The notes beneath the pieces are model-generated. The model did no database searches. It was given only the letters and a program-made list of their open reading frames with translations, and had not been told where the DNA came from. The translations under genes were made by a program, and so were the position numbers. Shown piece by piece: positions 23,285-33,283 of a stretch of DNA of 64,000 nucleotides. Each line of letters begins with the position of its first letter. The first letter of the stretch is position 1. The stretch spans positions 44,226,753 through 44,290,752 of the forward strand of contig OY754469.1 in NCBI GenBank assembly GCA_963575645.1, in the 5' to 3' direction. This DNA is from Xanthostigma xanthostigma (Eukaryota > Arthropoda > Insecta > Raphidioptera > Raphidiidae).

Positions 23285-25448
23285 TGTAGAGAAACATTAA
23301 TTATTTACAATTTACTATTTTTTTTTGTATGCCACGGAAGATGAAACCTTCAGTATAAGGTCTGCAAGGTATGCAAAAATAAATTGGCAAGGTAGATTAT
23401 GCATTTCGCAGGTATTACTTTGTTACTCTTGGAACTATTTTATTGTTATTGTTCTATGAATAATCGTTGAATAATCGTTGATTATGTAGGAAATAAAGAG
23501 ATATTTTGGATGAATTTTTGTAACAAACCCTTCCTCGGGTGAAACTGTGAGCTCCGTCACTTTGTGGCAGCCCTATATCTAGAACTAAAAATACATAAGG
23601 TATAAAAATGAAATTTGTTGTAAGTAAACAAGAACGAATGAAAACTAATCTGAAACATATAGGTATATTTACGTAGTCTTTTTTATTTAGGGTATGTTAT
23701 GTCCCGTCCGCCTTTACCGAACTACAGATTACAAAAAAGGTTTTTAGTGACGAGTAGGTAGCTACTCTTATGTTTCAATTAATTTATAAACATTTCCATG
23801 GTAGAAACTGGATTAAATGAACATACGTACATGAAAAAATAAACCAATCCATAAGGATTTTTTTAAATCCTTTATCTATGCTACATAGTCAAATGTGCAG
23901 CGTTTGTTATTTAGACAGTATGTGTCGGTATAATTAAATAAAATAAAACACTTTTTCCTCTGAACAGAGATTTAAAATTTTTCCGTTTTAACATTACCTA
24001 GTAGTGTTATTTTTTCGCTTTTAGTTTCCATTTTCCGCATGAATGAAATTTACAATTTAAGATAAACACTTATTTATTTCGATTTTACTGCGCATATTTA
24101 TTGGTAGGTATTTTAAAAAAGTGAAATTGAGTTTTTCGGAGGGAGTATCTAATTGAAAAAAAAACAAAATTAAACGCGCGTTTCATTTATTTTTTCTAAG
24201 TTATTATATACAATTTACAATGGACATTTATTATGTGGATGTTTTTTTGTTTTAAGTTTGCATAAAATAAAATTGCAGGACTCTTTTAAAAATATTAGAA
24301 GCCTCGCGTTTCTCAAAGCATAAACTTGCACAACCTGCACAGTATAGGGAGCAAAAAAGTCTGTTTCTGAAGATACCGCATGTTATTTAACGGAGTAGTA
24401 CATATTAGACCAGCACCTGCAACCAGCAGCCAGCTGGTGATGTGTCGTTTTCATTAATTAATTTGCATTGAATAAACGACCTGAAAACTGCAAAGTATTT
24501 ACCGCACATTTACGAAATTTGCTAATTTGTGCTGGTCTACCGCACATGTACGAAATTTGCTAGTTTGTGCCGGTCTAGTGTCAGATCTCGTGCAGATTTG
24601 TGCCGTGCGGGTCGTGTAAGTTTATGCTTGACAAGTGTGCGCGGTGTTTAACTCGTTTATAAATACCCAAAAATAATATTTATTTAAAACAAAAATTATA
24701 ATAAGATGTCTAAAATGTAATACAGGTATTTGTATTTCTAGCTCATGCTTATACAAAGAAAATCGAAAACGATATTTATAGCTAAATGTAAGTACGAATT
24801 TTCTTCAAATCTTTGTTTATTTTCCTCATATTACAAGTAAGAAATGTGAAATAAAATGATAAATAAATACATCTTTTCACATCGCGCATTACAGAAATAA
24901 CATACCTGTAATTTATGTATAGGTACATATTTATTTCAAATAAAAAAGCATAGATGTGTTCGTAAAATTGTAAATTAATAATTGAATACAGAATACTAAA
25001 TAGCGAGCTACAGTACATAATAAAAAAATATAAATTCAGTTGGCAGTTTTTAAAATATTTTATTACAATTCAATTCTTGTTTTGGGGATATTTTGATTGC
25101 ACAAAGAGACCTTTCATTGCCAGTTTTGGATAACATGATATATTTGATTAATTCTTTCTTCTTGATGATGAGATTTAAAAAAAAATGATTCCCTCTTAAT
25201 GCGCCTTTACATTTTCAAGAGAATATCACTTTTGACTCTATTACATAAGGTATCTGGTTAACATTATCAAATATTTAAGCTGGGTCTAAACGACAAAATA
25301 TTAATGAGTTATAGATATTAAGAAAAATTGCAGGATTGGGGACAAAAATAATAGATTCATTTAAATAAATGTATTATTTGTGTCCACAATCCTGCGATTT
25401 TTCAAAATATTATTCACGATGGACACGGTACCTAACATAATTTAATGA
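23285..25448. other. Intergenic AT-rich stretch
   Basis: No gene recognised. It contains the 38-bp tandem pair listed separately, a pair of inverse words around TAGATTCATTTAAATAAATG (about 25350), and short A/T tracts. Confidence 0.35.
24500..24575 (+). repeat. 38-bp tandem duplication
   Basis: TACCGCACATTTACGAAATT and TACCGCACATGTACGAAATT open two consecutive 38-base units, both ending TTTGTGCYGGTC. Confidence 0.8.
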
Positions 25449-25521
25449 GCAGAGGTGAGCTTCGAACCCACGACAGTCTGATAAAATGACCAGAACGCTA
25501 ACCATTACACCACGCTGTCTT
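25449..25521 (-). repeat. tRNA-like sequence (Gln/Glu-like)
   Basis: On the minus strand TGGTGTAATGGTTAGC is a perfect A box and D-arm of Gln/Glu type, and GTGGGTTCGAAGCTC is a weakened B box. The anticodon arm TCTGG / TCAGA encloses an 8-base loop, and the acceptor strands do not pair well. It is a tRNA pseudogene or SINE head. Confidence 0.45.
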
Positions 25522-25586
25522 CTAAAACCTAATATTCTATACCTACTAATTTATACCTCTGTAACTTCACTTTTATAAATGCATAA

Positions 25587-26136
25587 TCTTTATATATAAA
25601 AATTACGTGTCACATGTTTGTCCGCGATGAACTCCTAAACTACCGAACCGATTTTAAATTTGATTTGCACACCGTGTGCAATTCGACCCAACTTGAAAGA
25701 TAGGATAGCTTACATTTCAATTTATAGTCGCAATATTATTTTATTGCAAATTATTTGTCTATTCCTTGAGGGTCATAATTGCGATACCTGTTGACTGGAT
25801 TGAGTGAATATTCAATAGATGGCGCAACGTTTCATATAAGCTACAATTCAATAGCATAACCACCACGTGTTGCTGAGGTTAAGGTATCGAGCACGACGGC
25901 GCAGCCGGAGTGCTCGAAATAGAACAAGTGTTTTAAAGACCAGTTATCCACGAATACTTTACGCTATTTTTTTTCGAGCACGACGGCGCAGCCGGAGTGC
26001 TCGACATACACACATATACGCCCATGTATATTTTAAAATAGCTAGCAATTAATAAAATAGATAGATAGATAGATGTTCCAATTAAATTGTTTTATTATTT
26101 CACTTTATACGTAGCGAAGCACGTACAGGGCCGCTA
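25587..26136 (+). mobile_element. Non-autonomous Helitron
   Basis: Starts TCTTTATATATAAAAATTAC then GTGTCACATGTTTGTC, and ends GCACGTACAGGGCCGCTA, where CTAG would be expected (the next base is T). The same 3' block recurs inside the Helitron at 45293-45955. It carries two copies of a GC-rich hairpin. Short frames in this region are not genes. Confidence 0.6.
25888..26003 (+). repeat. Duplicated GC-rich hairpin in the Helitron
   Basis: CGAGCACGACGGCGCAGCCG closed by GAGTGCTCG occurs at 25888-25916 and 25975-26003. Outer CGAGCAC/GTGCTCG and inner CGGC/GCCG pairs form a stem, and the unit is 87 bp. A third, mutated copy lies at 45757-45785. Confidence 0.8.
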
Positions 26137-26594
26137 TTCATATATAAATACGGGAAGGAAAAAAGAGTGTAGTACCGATTTGAGTGTATTAATTCACATA
26201 CATCATGATGAAACATACATTTTAACGAGAGGAAGTGCATACTATATGTTTAATCACTATGTGTACGAATGAACACAGGTAAAATCGATTCAAAAGAAAT
26301 CCATGATATAACAATAACGTTCAATATTGCTACTTACCATATATGTTATTATCTTTTGAATTATTATACATGTAAACAGTGCTAGTGGCATAAGCCGATG
26401 CATATTTTTTGTTTGTTTGTTTAATAAAAAAAAAAAAATTAATGTAAGGAAACAATTTCACCTTTGATTCACTCATAGCTCTCACTACTGTGATGGTTCA
26501 TATCTAGCGTTAACTAATATAATTGGCTCTCGCATGATGTGAAAAAAATCTGTTACCAATGCTATAAATATAAGAATGATAGTTTGATAGTTGT

Positions 26595-26666
26595 GTCACT
26601 GTGGTGTAATGTAACTCAGTCCGTCGCGAGAGTGGAAAGATTCGGGGTTCGTATCCCGACGGTGAC
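26595..26666 (+). repeat. 72-nt tRNA-like sequence with intact acceptor stem
   Basis: The acceptor strands GTCACTG and CGGTGAC pair at all seven positions (one G-U). The T-arm TCGGG/CCCGA is perfect but encloses 8 bases (GTTCGTAT). The anticodon arm TCCGT/GTGGA encloses CGCGAGA, giving CGA at the anticodon, but G replaces the universal U33. The A box TGGTGTAATG is of Gln/Glu type. It is probably a pseudogene or SINE head. Confidence 0.45.
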
Positions 26667-26886
26667 ATTGTTTGAAAAAATAAACTAATTTTTCTATGTT
26701 GATAGCGTTGTAACAATGGGTGTTTCTTAACAATTGTAGCAAACAGTAGCTACTCTATAAAAAAAAAACGTTCAAGCTTAAAAATTACGGACGAACTTTG
26801 ACCACTTAATGGCGACCATTAGTAAAGATAATTATCTTATAAAAAATAGAGAATAGTTACTTCTTACCACAACAAGTTTATTAGTG

Positions 26887-26921
26887 GATGTACATTTCGA
26901 GAGCTATGCTCTCATCTTCAG
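26887..26921 (-). ncRNA. Hammerhead-like motif (best preserved)
   Basis: On the minus strand CTGAAGA, one T, a perfect GAGAGC-ATA-GCTCTC helix and GAAA are followed by ATG-TA-CAT, a minimal helix III, and C at the cleavage position. TTAGTG upstream and CACTAA downstream could form helix I. The order matches minimal hammerheads reported in Penelope-like elements. The extra T between core and helix II is a caveat. Confidence 0.35.
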
Positions 26922-27397
26922 CAATACACTAAACTTTTTGTTATAATTATCTTATATACCGAAGATCTTTCTTTTTAACATTTTAGTACGCTAATAATTA
27001 TTAAGTAACTAAATTATTTTTAAAAACATAATTTTCTTCTAATTTCTTTTTGTTTCTTATAACTTGTATCAGACATTGTCAGAGTATTACTAAAATTTTA
27101 TCGGTGTATTATCATCATCATCGACTCAGTTTTATAGGTTGTACAGTGCTACAACAAGTAGATAATATCTATCTGGGTATAACTCGTACGCTCCAACAAC
27201 GTGGAAAATGCATAAAGCGGAACAATTTCTGAAAATACTAGTGGGGGAATTATACTCGAGGGTGCTGTTGTTCAGAGTACCACATAATTCCGACAGGGGT
27301 CAGAGGTTTGTATGTATCGAAGGAGGCTGTGACTAACTCGCTACCACCTACGAATGAAAACTTGGGTGTTACATGCATCTTATGTAGTTATACGCTA

Positions 27398-28134
27398 CTA
27401 GCGGCCCCGTTCGGTCGCCCGAATTTGTAGATTGCGTTTTTTCGTCGACTTACGTTGCAAAAGTTGTCTCCACGAACTATGCTTTTATTTTAACGCGATA
27501 GTATATAGCCCAGATGCAAAGGAACGAATGGTTTACCGAAATGAATGTTGTATCCAACAACGCTAATATTGGTATATTTAATTAGGGCATTTCACCTGAA
27601 TAGAATGAGATACATTTTCCAACATTTTTCATTGATGCTCCGCTCCAATTGGTTGTAGCGTGATATTATATAGCCTATATAGCCTTCCTCAATAAATGGG
27701 CTATCCAACAAAAAAATTTCAATTTGAACCAGTAGTTCCTGAGATTAGTGCGTTCAACCAAACAAACAAACAAACTCTTCAGCTTTATATATTAGTATAG
27801 ATCATTTCACCTGAATAGAATGAGATACATTTTCCAACATTTTTCATTGATGCTCCGCTCCAATTGGTTGTAGCGTGATATTATATAGCCTATATAGCCT
27901 TCCTCAATAAATGGGCTATGCAACAAAAAAATTTCAATTTGAACCAGTAGTTCCTGAGATTAGCGCGTTCATCCAAACAAACTAACAAACAAACTCTTCA
28001 GCTTTATAATATATTAGTATAGATGTCCATTCTAAATATTGGTGACGAAATGTTTTAAATCGGATGAGTAGTTTCGGAGATTACCTCGTACATCCAAACT
28101 TGCAAACTTTAGCGCTTTATAATATTAGTATAGA
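27398..28134 (-). mobile_element. Helitron with tandem 5' ends
   Basis: On the minus strand the 3' terminus is CGGGGCCGCTAG (27398 side). The 5' start TCTATACTAATATA is reached three times, at about 27801, 28023 and 28134. The unit 27587-27802 (ATTTCACCTGAATAGAATGA to TTAGTATAGAT) is repeated almost exactly at 27806-28023, and a shorter 5' end of another subfamily follows to 28134. This is a tandem array of Helitron ends, non-autonomous throughout. Confidence 0.7.
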
Positions 28135-28677
28135 TTTGTTTGTGGTTGCAAATTGGAGATCTTTGAAATTTTTCTACGTCGTTGAGCAGCCACGAAGTCT
28201 GTAACTAGGAGACCTAGCTTCCTATGCTTGTTGTGTTTCGAGCATAGAGATATTAGACTAGAGTACGCGAGTGAGTCGTGAAAGTGTCTGCAATTCAGAG
28301 ATAGAAAAGTTCCTTATCTCTATAGTAACTAATGAAACAAAACAATGCTGATTTGAGTAAACATATTATATAATGATACAGAACGTTTGCAGCGTTCTCT
28401 CTCTGAACTACAGATACTTTCACTTATGGCAAGCATACCCGCTAACGTACTCTAGTAACTTATATCTCTATGGTTTCGAGACGAACTATTTTCTGGCACA
28501 CGCGAAATGGCGCTGTTATCGCCTGGGAAAACTTCGGTTCCTTCCACCTGTTTTCTTGTTTAACTTCACAGACACTACAAATGAACGTGTGTGGGTTACC
28601 CAGTAGCTGACGCCATATTGAAATCTTTGATTAACGTCTGATTAGAATTCTTCAATAAATAAAATTTTAGATCCGTT

Positions 28678-28710
28678 CTGAAGAAGATCCAAATCCGGAT
28701 CGAAACGTTA
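28678..28710 (+). ncRNA. Hammerhead-like motif
   Basis: CTGAAGA, A, GATCC-AAATCC-GGATC, then GAAACGTTAATG. Downstream TTAATATATT can pair with AATGTATTAA over ten base pairs, ending at GTC. The flank at 28640-28770 matches one side of the fold-backs at 8875, 37030 and 58919. Confidence 0.3.
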
Positions 28711-28855
28711 ATGTATTAATTATATTTTTTGTTAATATATTGTCTGAAAAATTGGTCGATAAATTTATTTATTGATGACGCAATATTGGTTCATAGATAT
28801 CGGATCACCGCTACACTCGAGCTGGGGTCTTGGTTACAGAGTTCGTGGTAGCAAC

Positions 28856-29279
28856 TTAAGCGCGGGTCACACTAGGCTGGTTGCCAGCCGCGAGTTATGG
28901 AAGCCGCTACTGTCAGCCATCAGCAATCAGCATGGTGTGGGCATAAAATTCGCAGCTGGCGCCGCCAGCCGGCGAGTATTTATTAGCGCCTGGTGAAATT
29001 GGACATGTTCTAGCCAGGCAGCGGCGTCTAGCAGGGCACGTGACTCACTCGCACCCGCTACCACCAGCGAGCAGCGCAGTCTGACCGAAGCAGTGCATCA
29101 TAGGCGAGTAAACCTTCACGTACCACGTGGTTTATGTGCGATGATGTAGTGACCGGATTGGCAGCCACTACTCGCGGTAGACTAGCGAGTAGCAGCCGTA
29201 GTGTGACCGGGCTGCCCGCCGCTGCTTGCTGGTGCTACTGTCCGCCGCTGATCAGCAGCCTAGTGTGACCCGCGCTTTA
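28856..29279 (+). mobile_element. GC-rich MITE with TAAGCGCGGGTCACACTAG ends
   Basis: The left end TTAAGCGCGGGTCACACTAG then GCTG is mirrored by CAGC then CTAGTGTGACCCGCGCTTTA on the right (24-bp TIR). The interior is much richer in G+C than its surroundings, with many GCAGC, CCGCTAC and AGCGAG words and internal GTGTGACCGG copies of the terminal motif. No coding frame is convincing. The superfamily is not assigned. Confidence 0.75.
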
Positions 29280-30144
29280 GACAAGAAAGTTTTCAATATT
29301 CAGCTGTTTACATAGTGCACATAGTACACGTTTTAATAAATTATTAGTCAAATTTTGCATAACTGAACATCCATGTTAGGAACTCGCCGACTGGATTCGA
29401 ACTCCGGACGCACAACAAAGTCACACATATTTTGTAAGATATGTTGTCAATTATTACTGTAGTAACACGAAGCGATTTGTTAGAAATTTTATGGTCAGAA
29501 ATAAAGCCCTTCCTATTCTACTGAATTTATATATTTTATACTATTTCCTATATTTTAGTTTTAACTGAGTTATCCTTTCGGAATAGTGACACATTTTTTT
29601 TCAAACGTTGAATAGCATAATATATTCTTTTTTTTGCAAAACATAAAAACAGATTTATCAGAGAAATAAATAAAATTATTAAATATGCAAACAATTTTGT
29701 ATATTTTTTTCCCTTTGAACTTAATTATTGCGGAAATAAGTTTGAAAGCTACATATAAATAATCAGTAGGCATGTGAGGTTAAAAATTTAATATAATTAT
29801 GCAATTAGCGAATACAAAATGAACTTTTTTTTGTAATTTCATTGACAAAATCTGGTTGTATTAAAGTAAATTAACGTCCATTTAAATGAATGGAATATAA
29901 AATTTATTAATGCAATTATCTTGGGGTGTCGTATTTAATATAAATGCAAGCGTAATCAGTTTTAATTATTTTAATTTGTAAATGAATCATTTCACACAGA
30001 TGTAAAAAATGTTGTCAGCAATGACAAACCAATTATTTGAAATTGCCTGCGGTTACACGTGCATACATAATGTCCTGCATATGCACATCACATAGGTGAT
30101 ATATACAGTGTGTTCGATTTAAACGTATATCCATGGGAGATTAC
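29280..30144. other. Intergenic AT-rich stretch
   Basis: A tRNA T-arm-like word (GAGTTCGAATCC on the minus strand, near 29395) is the only landmark. No gene recognised. Confidence 0.35.
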
Positions 30145-30757
30145 AAGGTAGTTTGGGAGCCGCAATCCCACGTCAAATAAATGACTTTTTTTTTGTTCCT
30201 CAAATAATTACCCAAATCATGTTATAACAATTAATAGAAATTCAAATAAAAATTTATTTGATTTAATTTCATGCGAATTATAATTAAATAATTATAGTAA
30301 TGTAATTAATAAAATATTAATTGATTAGTATAGCTGTCACTAGTCAAACAACAGAGATAAATAATTGATTAGTACTCAGCTGTCACTAGTCACTGTCACT
30401 ACAACAACAGAGATAGAGGCCACATGTCAGTATTAAAAAATTAATAAAATCAAAAGTACGTGGTAAATTATTCTGAAATTTTTTCAGTGTGTATTTCAGA
30501 CATCGTTCTATCCAAAAAGTTTTTTTTGTGGGTTCAAGTTTGTCAATTTTTTACAAACCCTCAATTTCCGGAGTTATTGAACAAGGACACTCATAAGGGC
30601 TCGTGTATTTTTGCATAACTTTAATTAATTATATCTCTTAAACGGTGTAGTAAAAAAATCTGATTCTTTTTCTGTAGGTGTCTTTAATTATAATCTTTTG
30701 AATTAATATAAAAAAGTGTAGGGTCAAGTTTAAGTCATTTGGCTACCAAACTACCTT
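30145..30757 (+). mobile_element. MITE with AAGGTAGTTTGG ends, copy 2
   Basis: Second copy of 15929-16472, ending GGCTACCAAACTACCTT. It has extra blocks: CAACAACAGAGATA and neighbours are duplicated around 30340-30420. Confidence 0.7.
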
Positions 30758-30963
30758 AATAAAACTAAAATCAGACTGTCAATAAAGGACATATCTTTTT
30801 GATCTCAGTGCATACTAGACGCGTCAATTAATTCACAGTTCAGACACCAATTACCTCCGTTGACAAGCGTCTATATTTCAAAATATCTCAAGATCTGCCA
30901 AATACCTATGCAAAAAAGTGTGCTAGCCAGACGATGATAATTGTAAATAACGGATATTTCTCT

Positions 30964-31359
30964 TTCAAAAATTAAAATTATTAACTATCTATGATCTATA
31001 CATATTGGAATGCAGTAAGTTCTTTAAAGGCAATCCAGAATTTTTTGTAAATAATATCTACGATCATGAGTACGGCACAAGAAATAAGGAAAAATTGAAA
31101 ATAAATAGCAGCTCATTAACTGTTATAAATCGTGGTATCACTAACGCCATAATACGAGTGCACAATATGATCCCGAATGACTTAATGAAAATAAAAGATC
31201 ACAAAAAATTTGCGTGCGCATTAAAAAAATTTTTATTAGAAAAAAACTGCTATAGTCTGAATGACTTGTGATTATTTTACTTTTTACCTACTTTTATTGA
31301 CAATGTAATAGACTCTTTGTAAGTCTCTTTTACAAATAAATATTCATATTCATATTCAT
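30964..31359 (+). mobile_element. Retroelement insertion specific to duplication unit 1
   Basis: In unit 2 (about 32570) TATTTCTCT joins directly to ATAATCCGTAT. In unit 1 these are separated by this 396-bp segment, which carries a reverse-transcriptase tail frame and ends in (TATTCA)n. No clear target duplication is seen. Confidence 0.8.
30966..31271 (+). pseudogene. Non-LTR reverse-transcriptase C-terminal fragment
   Basis: An open frame of about 100 codons with no proper start reads KLLTIYDLYILECSKFFKGN, then YDHEYGTRNKEKL, then NAIIRVHNMIPNDL and KKFLLEKNCYSLNDL before the stop. The order 'lYilE...F', 'y.TRnk..l', 'N.iP..l', 'F...lk.fLl...cYs..d' is the conserved tail of CR1/Daphne-like reverse transcriptases. 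The polymerase core is missing, so this is a 5'-truncated insertion. The (TATTCA)n tail at 31341-31359 fits. Confidence 0.75.
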
Positions 31360-31525
31360 ATAATCCGTATAAATTTTTATCAAGTAGTACCTACCCTCAA
31401 CACTTTATTATTTTACGCGTTTTATCGTCTATTTGAAGTTCAATTTATTAATCATAAAATTAATGTTAAGTATAGATAGATAGATAGATAGATACAAAGT
31501 GCTATTCAAAAATCAACATTTATAA

Positions 31526-31531
31526 TTTATT
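31526..31531 (-). terminator. Candidate polyadenylation signal of the unit-1 Kazal gene
   Basis: AATAAA on the minus strand, about 106 bases past the stop codon. Another AATAAA lies at about 31444-31449 and is shared with the other copy (32659-32664). Use is inferred. Confidence 0.4.
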
Positions 31532-31636
31532 TTTGACACTTGATTTTGAATACAATAAAAATACTTGTCAATATTTGTAATTGAAATTATTAGATATCAT
31601 ATTTTCATTTTAAATTAGTACCTGATGCATGAAACT

Positions 31637-31864
31637 CTATTCTTCGGGATTATCGCAAGGCCCAGTTTTCATTTTCTTCAGAGACGGATCTAGTTGTTTA
31701 TAGCAGTCGAGTTCACAAGGACTATTGTAGGTTTTCATATCGGATCCACATACAGGACGATAAATTTTAAAGCATGGGCACCGTAAACGGCCTTCAGCAT
31801 CAGAATTTGAGAATAATGCCGTTACAGCAACAATCACTAACAAAACCAGCGTGAATGCTTTCAT
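31637..31864 (-). CDS. Secreted Kazal-type serine protease inhibitor (P1 Lys)
   Basis: A 75-residue single-domain Kazal inhibitor that should be secreted and block trypsin-like serine proteases in a substrate-like way. Residues 1-23 form a signal peptide (MKAFTLVLLVIVAVTALFSN onward, ending SDA). The mature part has six cysteines at 29, 31, 39, 50, 54 and 70, with the Kazal spacings 7, 10, 3 and 15 between the last five and the motif RPVCGSDMKTYNSPCELDC. The P1 site, two residues after the second cysteine, is Lys33, which predicts trypsin-like targets. The start ATG is preceded by GAGATAAA (A at -3). The frame is uninterrupted, so no coding intron is needed. The stop is TAG after NPEE. Its neighbour at 32854-33072 is a tandem duplicate. 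Physiological role (immunity, silk, gut) is not deducible. Confidence 0.9.
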   Translation of the reverse strand: MKAFTLVLLVIVAVTALFSNSDAEGRLRCPCFKIYRPVCGSDMKTYNSPCELDCYKQLDPSLKKMKTGPCDNPEE

Positions 31865-31913
31865 TTTATCTCAACTTTGAAAAAACTGTGTTGTTAATAA
31901 CTTTGTTTTTCAA

Positions 31914-32018
31914 AATAACCACAAAACTAACAACAATAAAAGCAGTCCTTAGTGACTGATTATTTTAAATAAACACAAAACTAACAACAATAAAACAGTC
32001 CTTAGTGACTCATTGTTT
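31914..32018. repeat. Upstream minisatellite of the unit-1 Kazal gene, two units
   Basis: Two units of 51-54 bp sharing CACAAAACTAACAACAATAA and CAGTCCTTAGTGACT, starting 50 bases upstream of the ATG. On the gene's strand each unit carries an ATCAGTCACT-type word (initiator-like TCAGT; TGAGTCACT in one unit) and TTTAAA. It may be part of the promoter or 5' UTR. Confidence 0.75.
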
Positions 32019-32350
32019 TTTTAAAATTTAAAATGATTGTTGAATATATGAGGCGATTATAATATTATATCATACACAGTGACCTATGAATTCGTATTTC
32101 TGCTAAACTGCGCATGTTTTAATAATTATAAATTTTCTGAATATTTTAATATTCATAAATATTTTAAACATATAAATCAATAATTAGTAGTACACAGGCT
32201 GTTCCTTTTTTGATGGGCAGAACATTAAAGTACGCTATCAAAATAGTACAAATTCGAATAATGTTTTTGTTGATATTTCGAAAAACTGTTATCAAAATTA
32301 CTAAGCGAGATATAGTAAGAACTTTTTATTTGAGGGATTTCTTCTCTCGG

Positions 32351-32505
32351 CTCTTAATAGTCCAAGAGCTAAAAGACAGCGTGAAAATTTTTGTAACACA
32401 TCTTTTGTAATGTCTGCACACAAAATTGAAGGGTGGTGGGGCCTAGACAAACCGTGAATGTTTAACTTTGCGAAATTTTCTTTGCAAAAAATGTCAATAT
32501 AAGAT
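32351..32505. repeat. Spacer between the duplication units, repeat-derived
   Basis: AGTCCAAGAGCTAAAAGACA, GACAGCGTGAAAATTT and GTTTAACTTTGCGAAATT have diverged counterparts at about 42500-42660, so the spacer belongs to a dispersed repeat. Confidence 0.45.
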
Positions 32506-32853
32506 AGATCTGCCAAGAATGCAAAAAGTTTGCCAGCCAGACGATGATACTTGTAAATAACTGATATTTCTCTATAATCCGTATAAATTTTTATCGAGTG
32601 GTACCTACCCTCAACACTTTATTATTTTACGCGTTTTAGTCGTCTTTTTGAAGTTTAATTTATTAATCATAAAATTAATGTTAAGTATACAAAGTGCTAT
32701 TCAAAAATTAACATTTATAATTTACTTTTTAAATTATTTTTGACACTTGATTTTGAATACAATAAAAATACTTGTCAATATTTGTAATTGAAATTATTAG
32801 ATATTATATTTTCATTTTAAATTACATGATGCATGAAACTCTATTCTTCGGGA

Positions 32854-33072
32854 TTACCTATCGCAAGGCCCAGTTTTGATTATCTTCAGAGTCGGGTCTT
32901 GTTGTTTTTGACAGTCGAATATACAAGAGTTATCGTAGGTTCTCATGTCGGATCCACATACAGGCTGATACATATTATTGCATTGGCAGAGTGAACTGCT
33001 TTCAGCATCAGAACTTGAGAATAATGCCGTTACAGCAACAATCACTAACAAAACCAGCGTGAATGCTTTCAT
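32854..33072 (-). CDS. Secreted Kazal-type inhibitor paralogue (P1 Asn)
   Basis: A 72-residue tandem duplicate of the 31637-31864 gene. The signal peptide differs at one of 23 residues (Ser20 for Asn20). All six Kazal cysteines (29, 31, 39, 50, 54, 70) and QPVCGSDMRTYDNSC are kept, so the fold should be intact. The reactive-site region is different: the second cysteine is followed by Asn-Asn-Met, placing Asn33 at P1 where the other copy has Lys, so trypsin inhibition is unlikely and the target may have changed or been lost. The tail is DR-stop, because four extra bases (GATAGGTAATCC against GATAATCC) shift the frame and remove the NPEE ending. The start context GATAAAATG is the same. No coding intron is needed. 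Expression is not shown by sequence alone. Confidence 0.88.
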   Translation of the reverse strand: MKAFTLVLLVIVAVTALFSSSDAESSSLCQCNNMYQPVCGSDMRTYDNSCIFDCQKQQDPTLKIIKTGPCDR

Positions 33073-33123
33073 TTTATCTCAACTTTGAAAAAACTGTATT
33101 GTTAATAACTTGTTTGTTTTTCA

Positions 33124-33283
33124 AAATAAACACAAGACTAACAACAATAAAAACAGTTCTTAGTGACTGATTGTTTTAAATAAACACAAAAGTAGCAACA
33201 AAAAAAGCTGTCCTTAGTGACTGATTGTTTTAAATAAACACAAAACTAACAACAATAAAACAGTCCTTAGTGACTGATTGTTT
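33124..33283. repeat. Upstream minisatellite of the unit-2 Kazal gene, three units
   Basis: Three units of 52-54 bp (33124-33177, 33178-33231, 33232-33283) built on TAAACACAAAACTAACAAC and CAGTCCTTAGTGACTGATTG, one more than upstream of the paralogue. The middle unit is the most diverged. Confidence 0.75.

Larger units (their letters stand above)
30891..32350. repeat. Tandem segmental duplication, unit 1
   Basis: Starts AGATCTGCCA and ends GGATTTCTTCTCTCGG. The same series of landmarks (CAGCCAGACGATGATA-like, CCGTATAAATTTTTATC, the Kazal gene, GCGCATGTTTTAATAATT, AATTAGTAGTACACAGG, CTAAGCGAGATATAGTAAGA) recurs in order in unit 2. Unit 1 uniquely carries the retroelement insertion at 30964-31359. 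Confidence 0.8.

Noticed and set aside
25867..26052. Arg/Ser-rich 61-codon frame
   Set aside because: It arises from the duplicated GC-rich hairpin in a Helitron.
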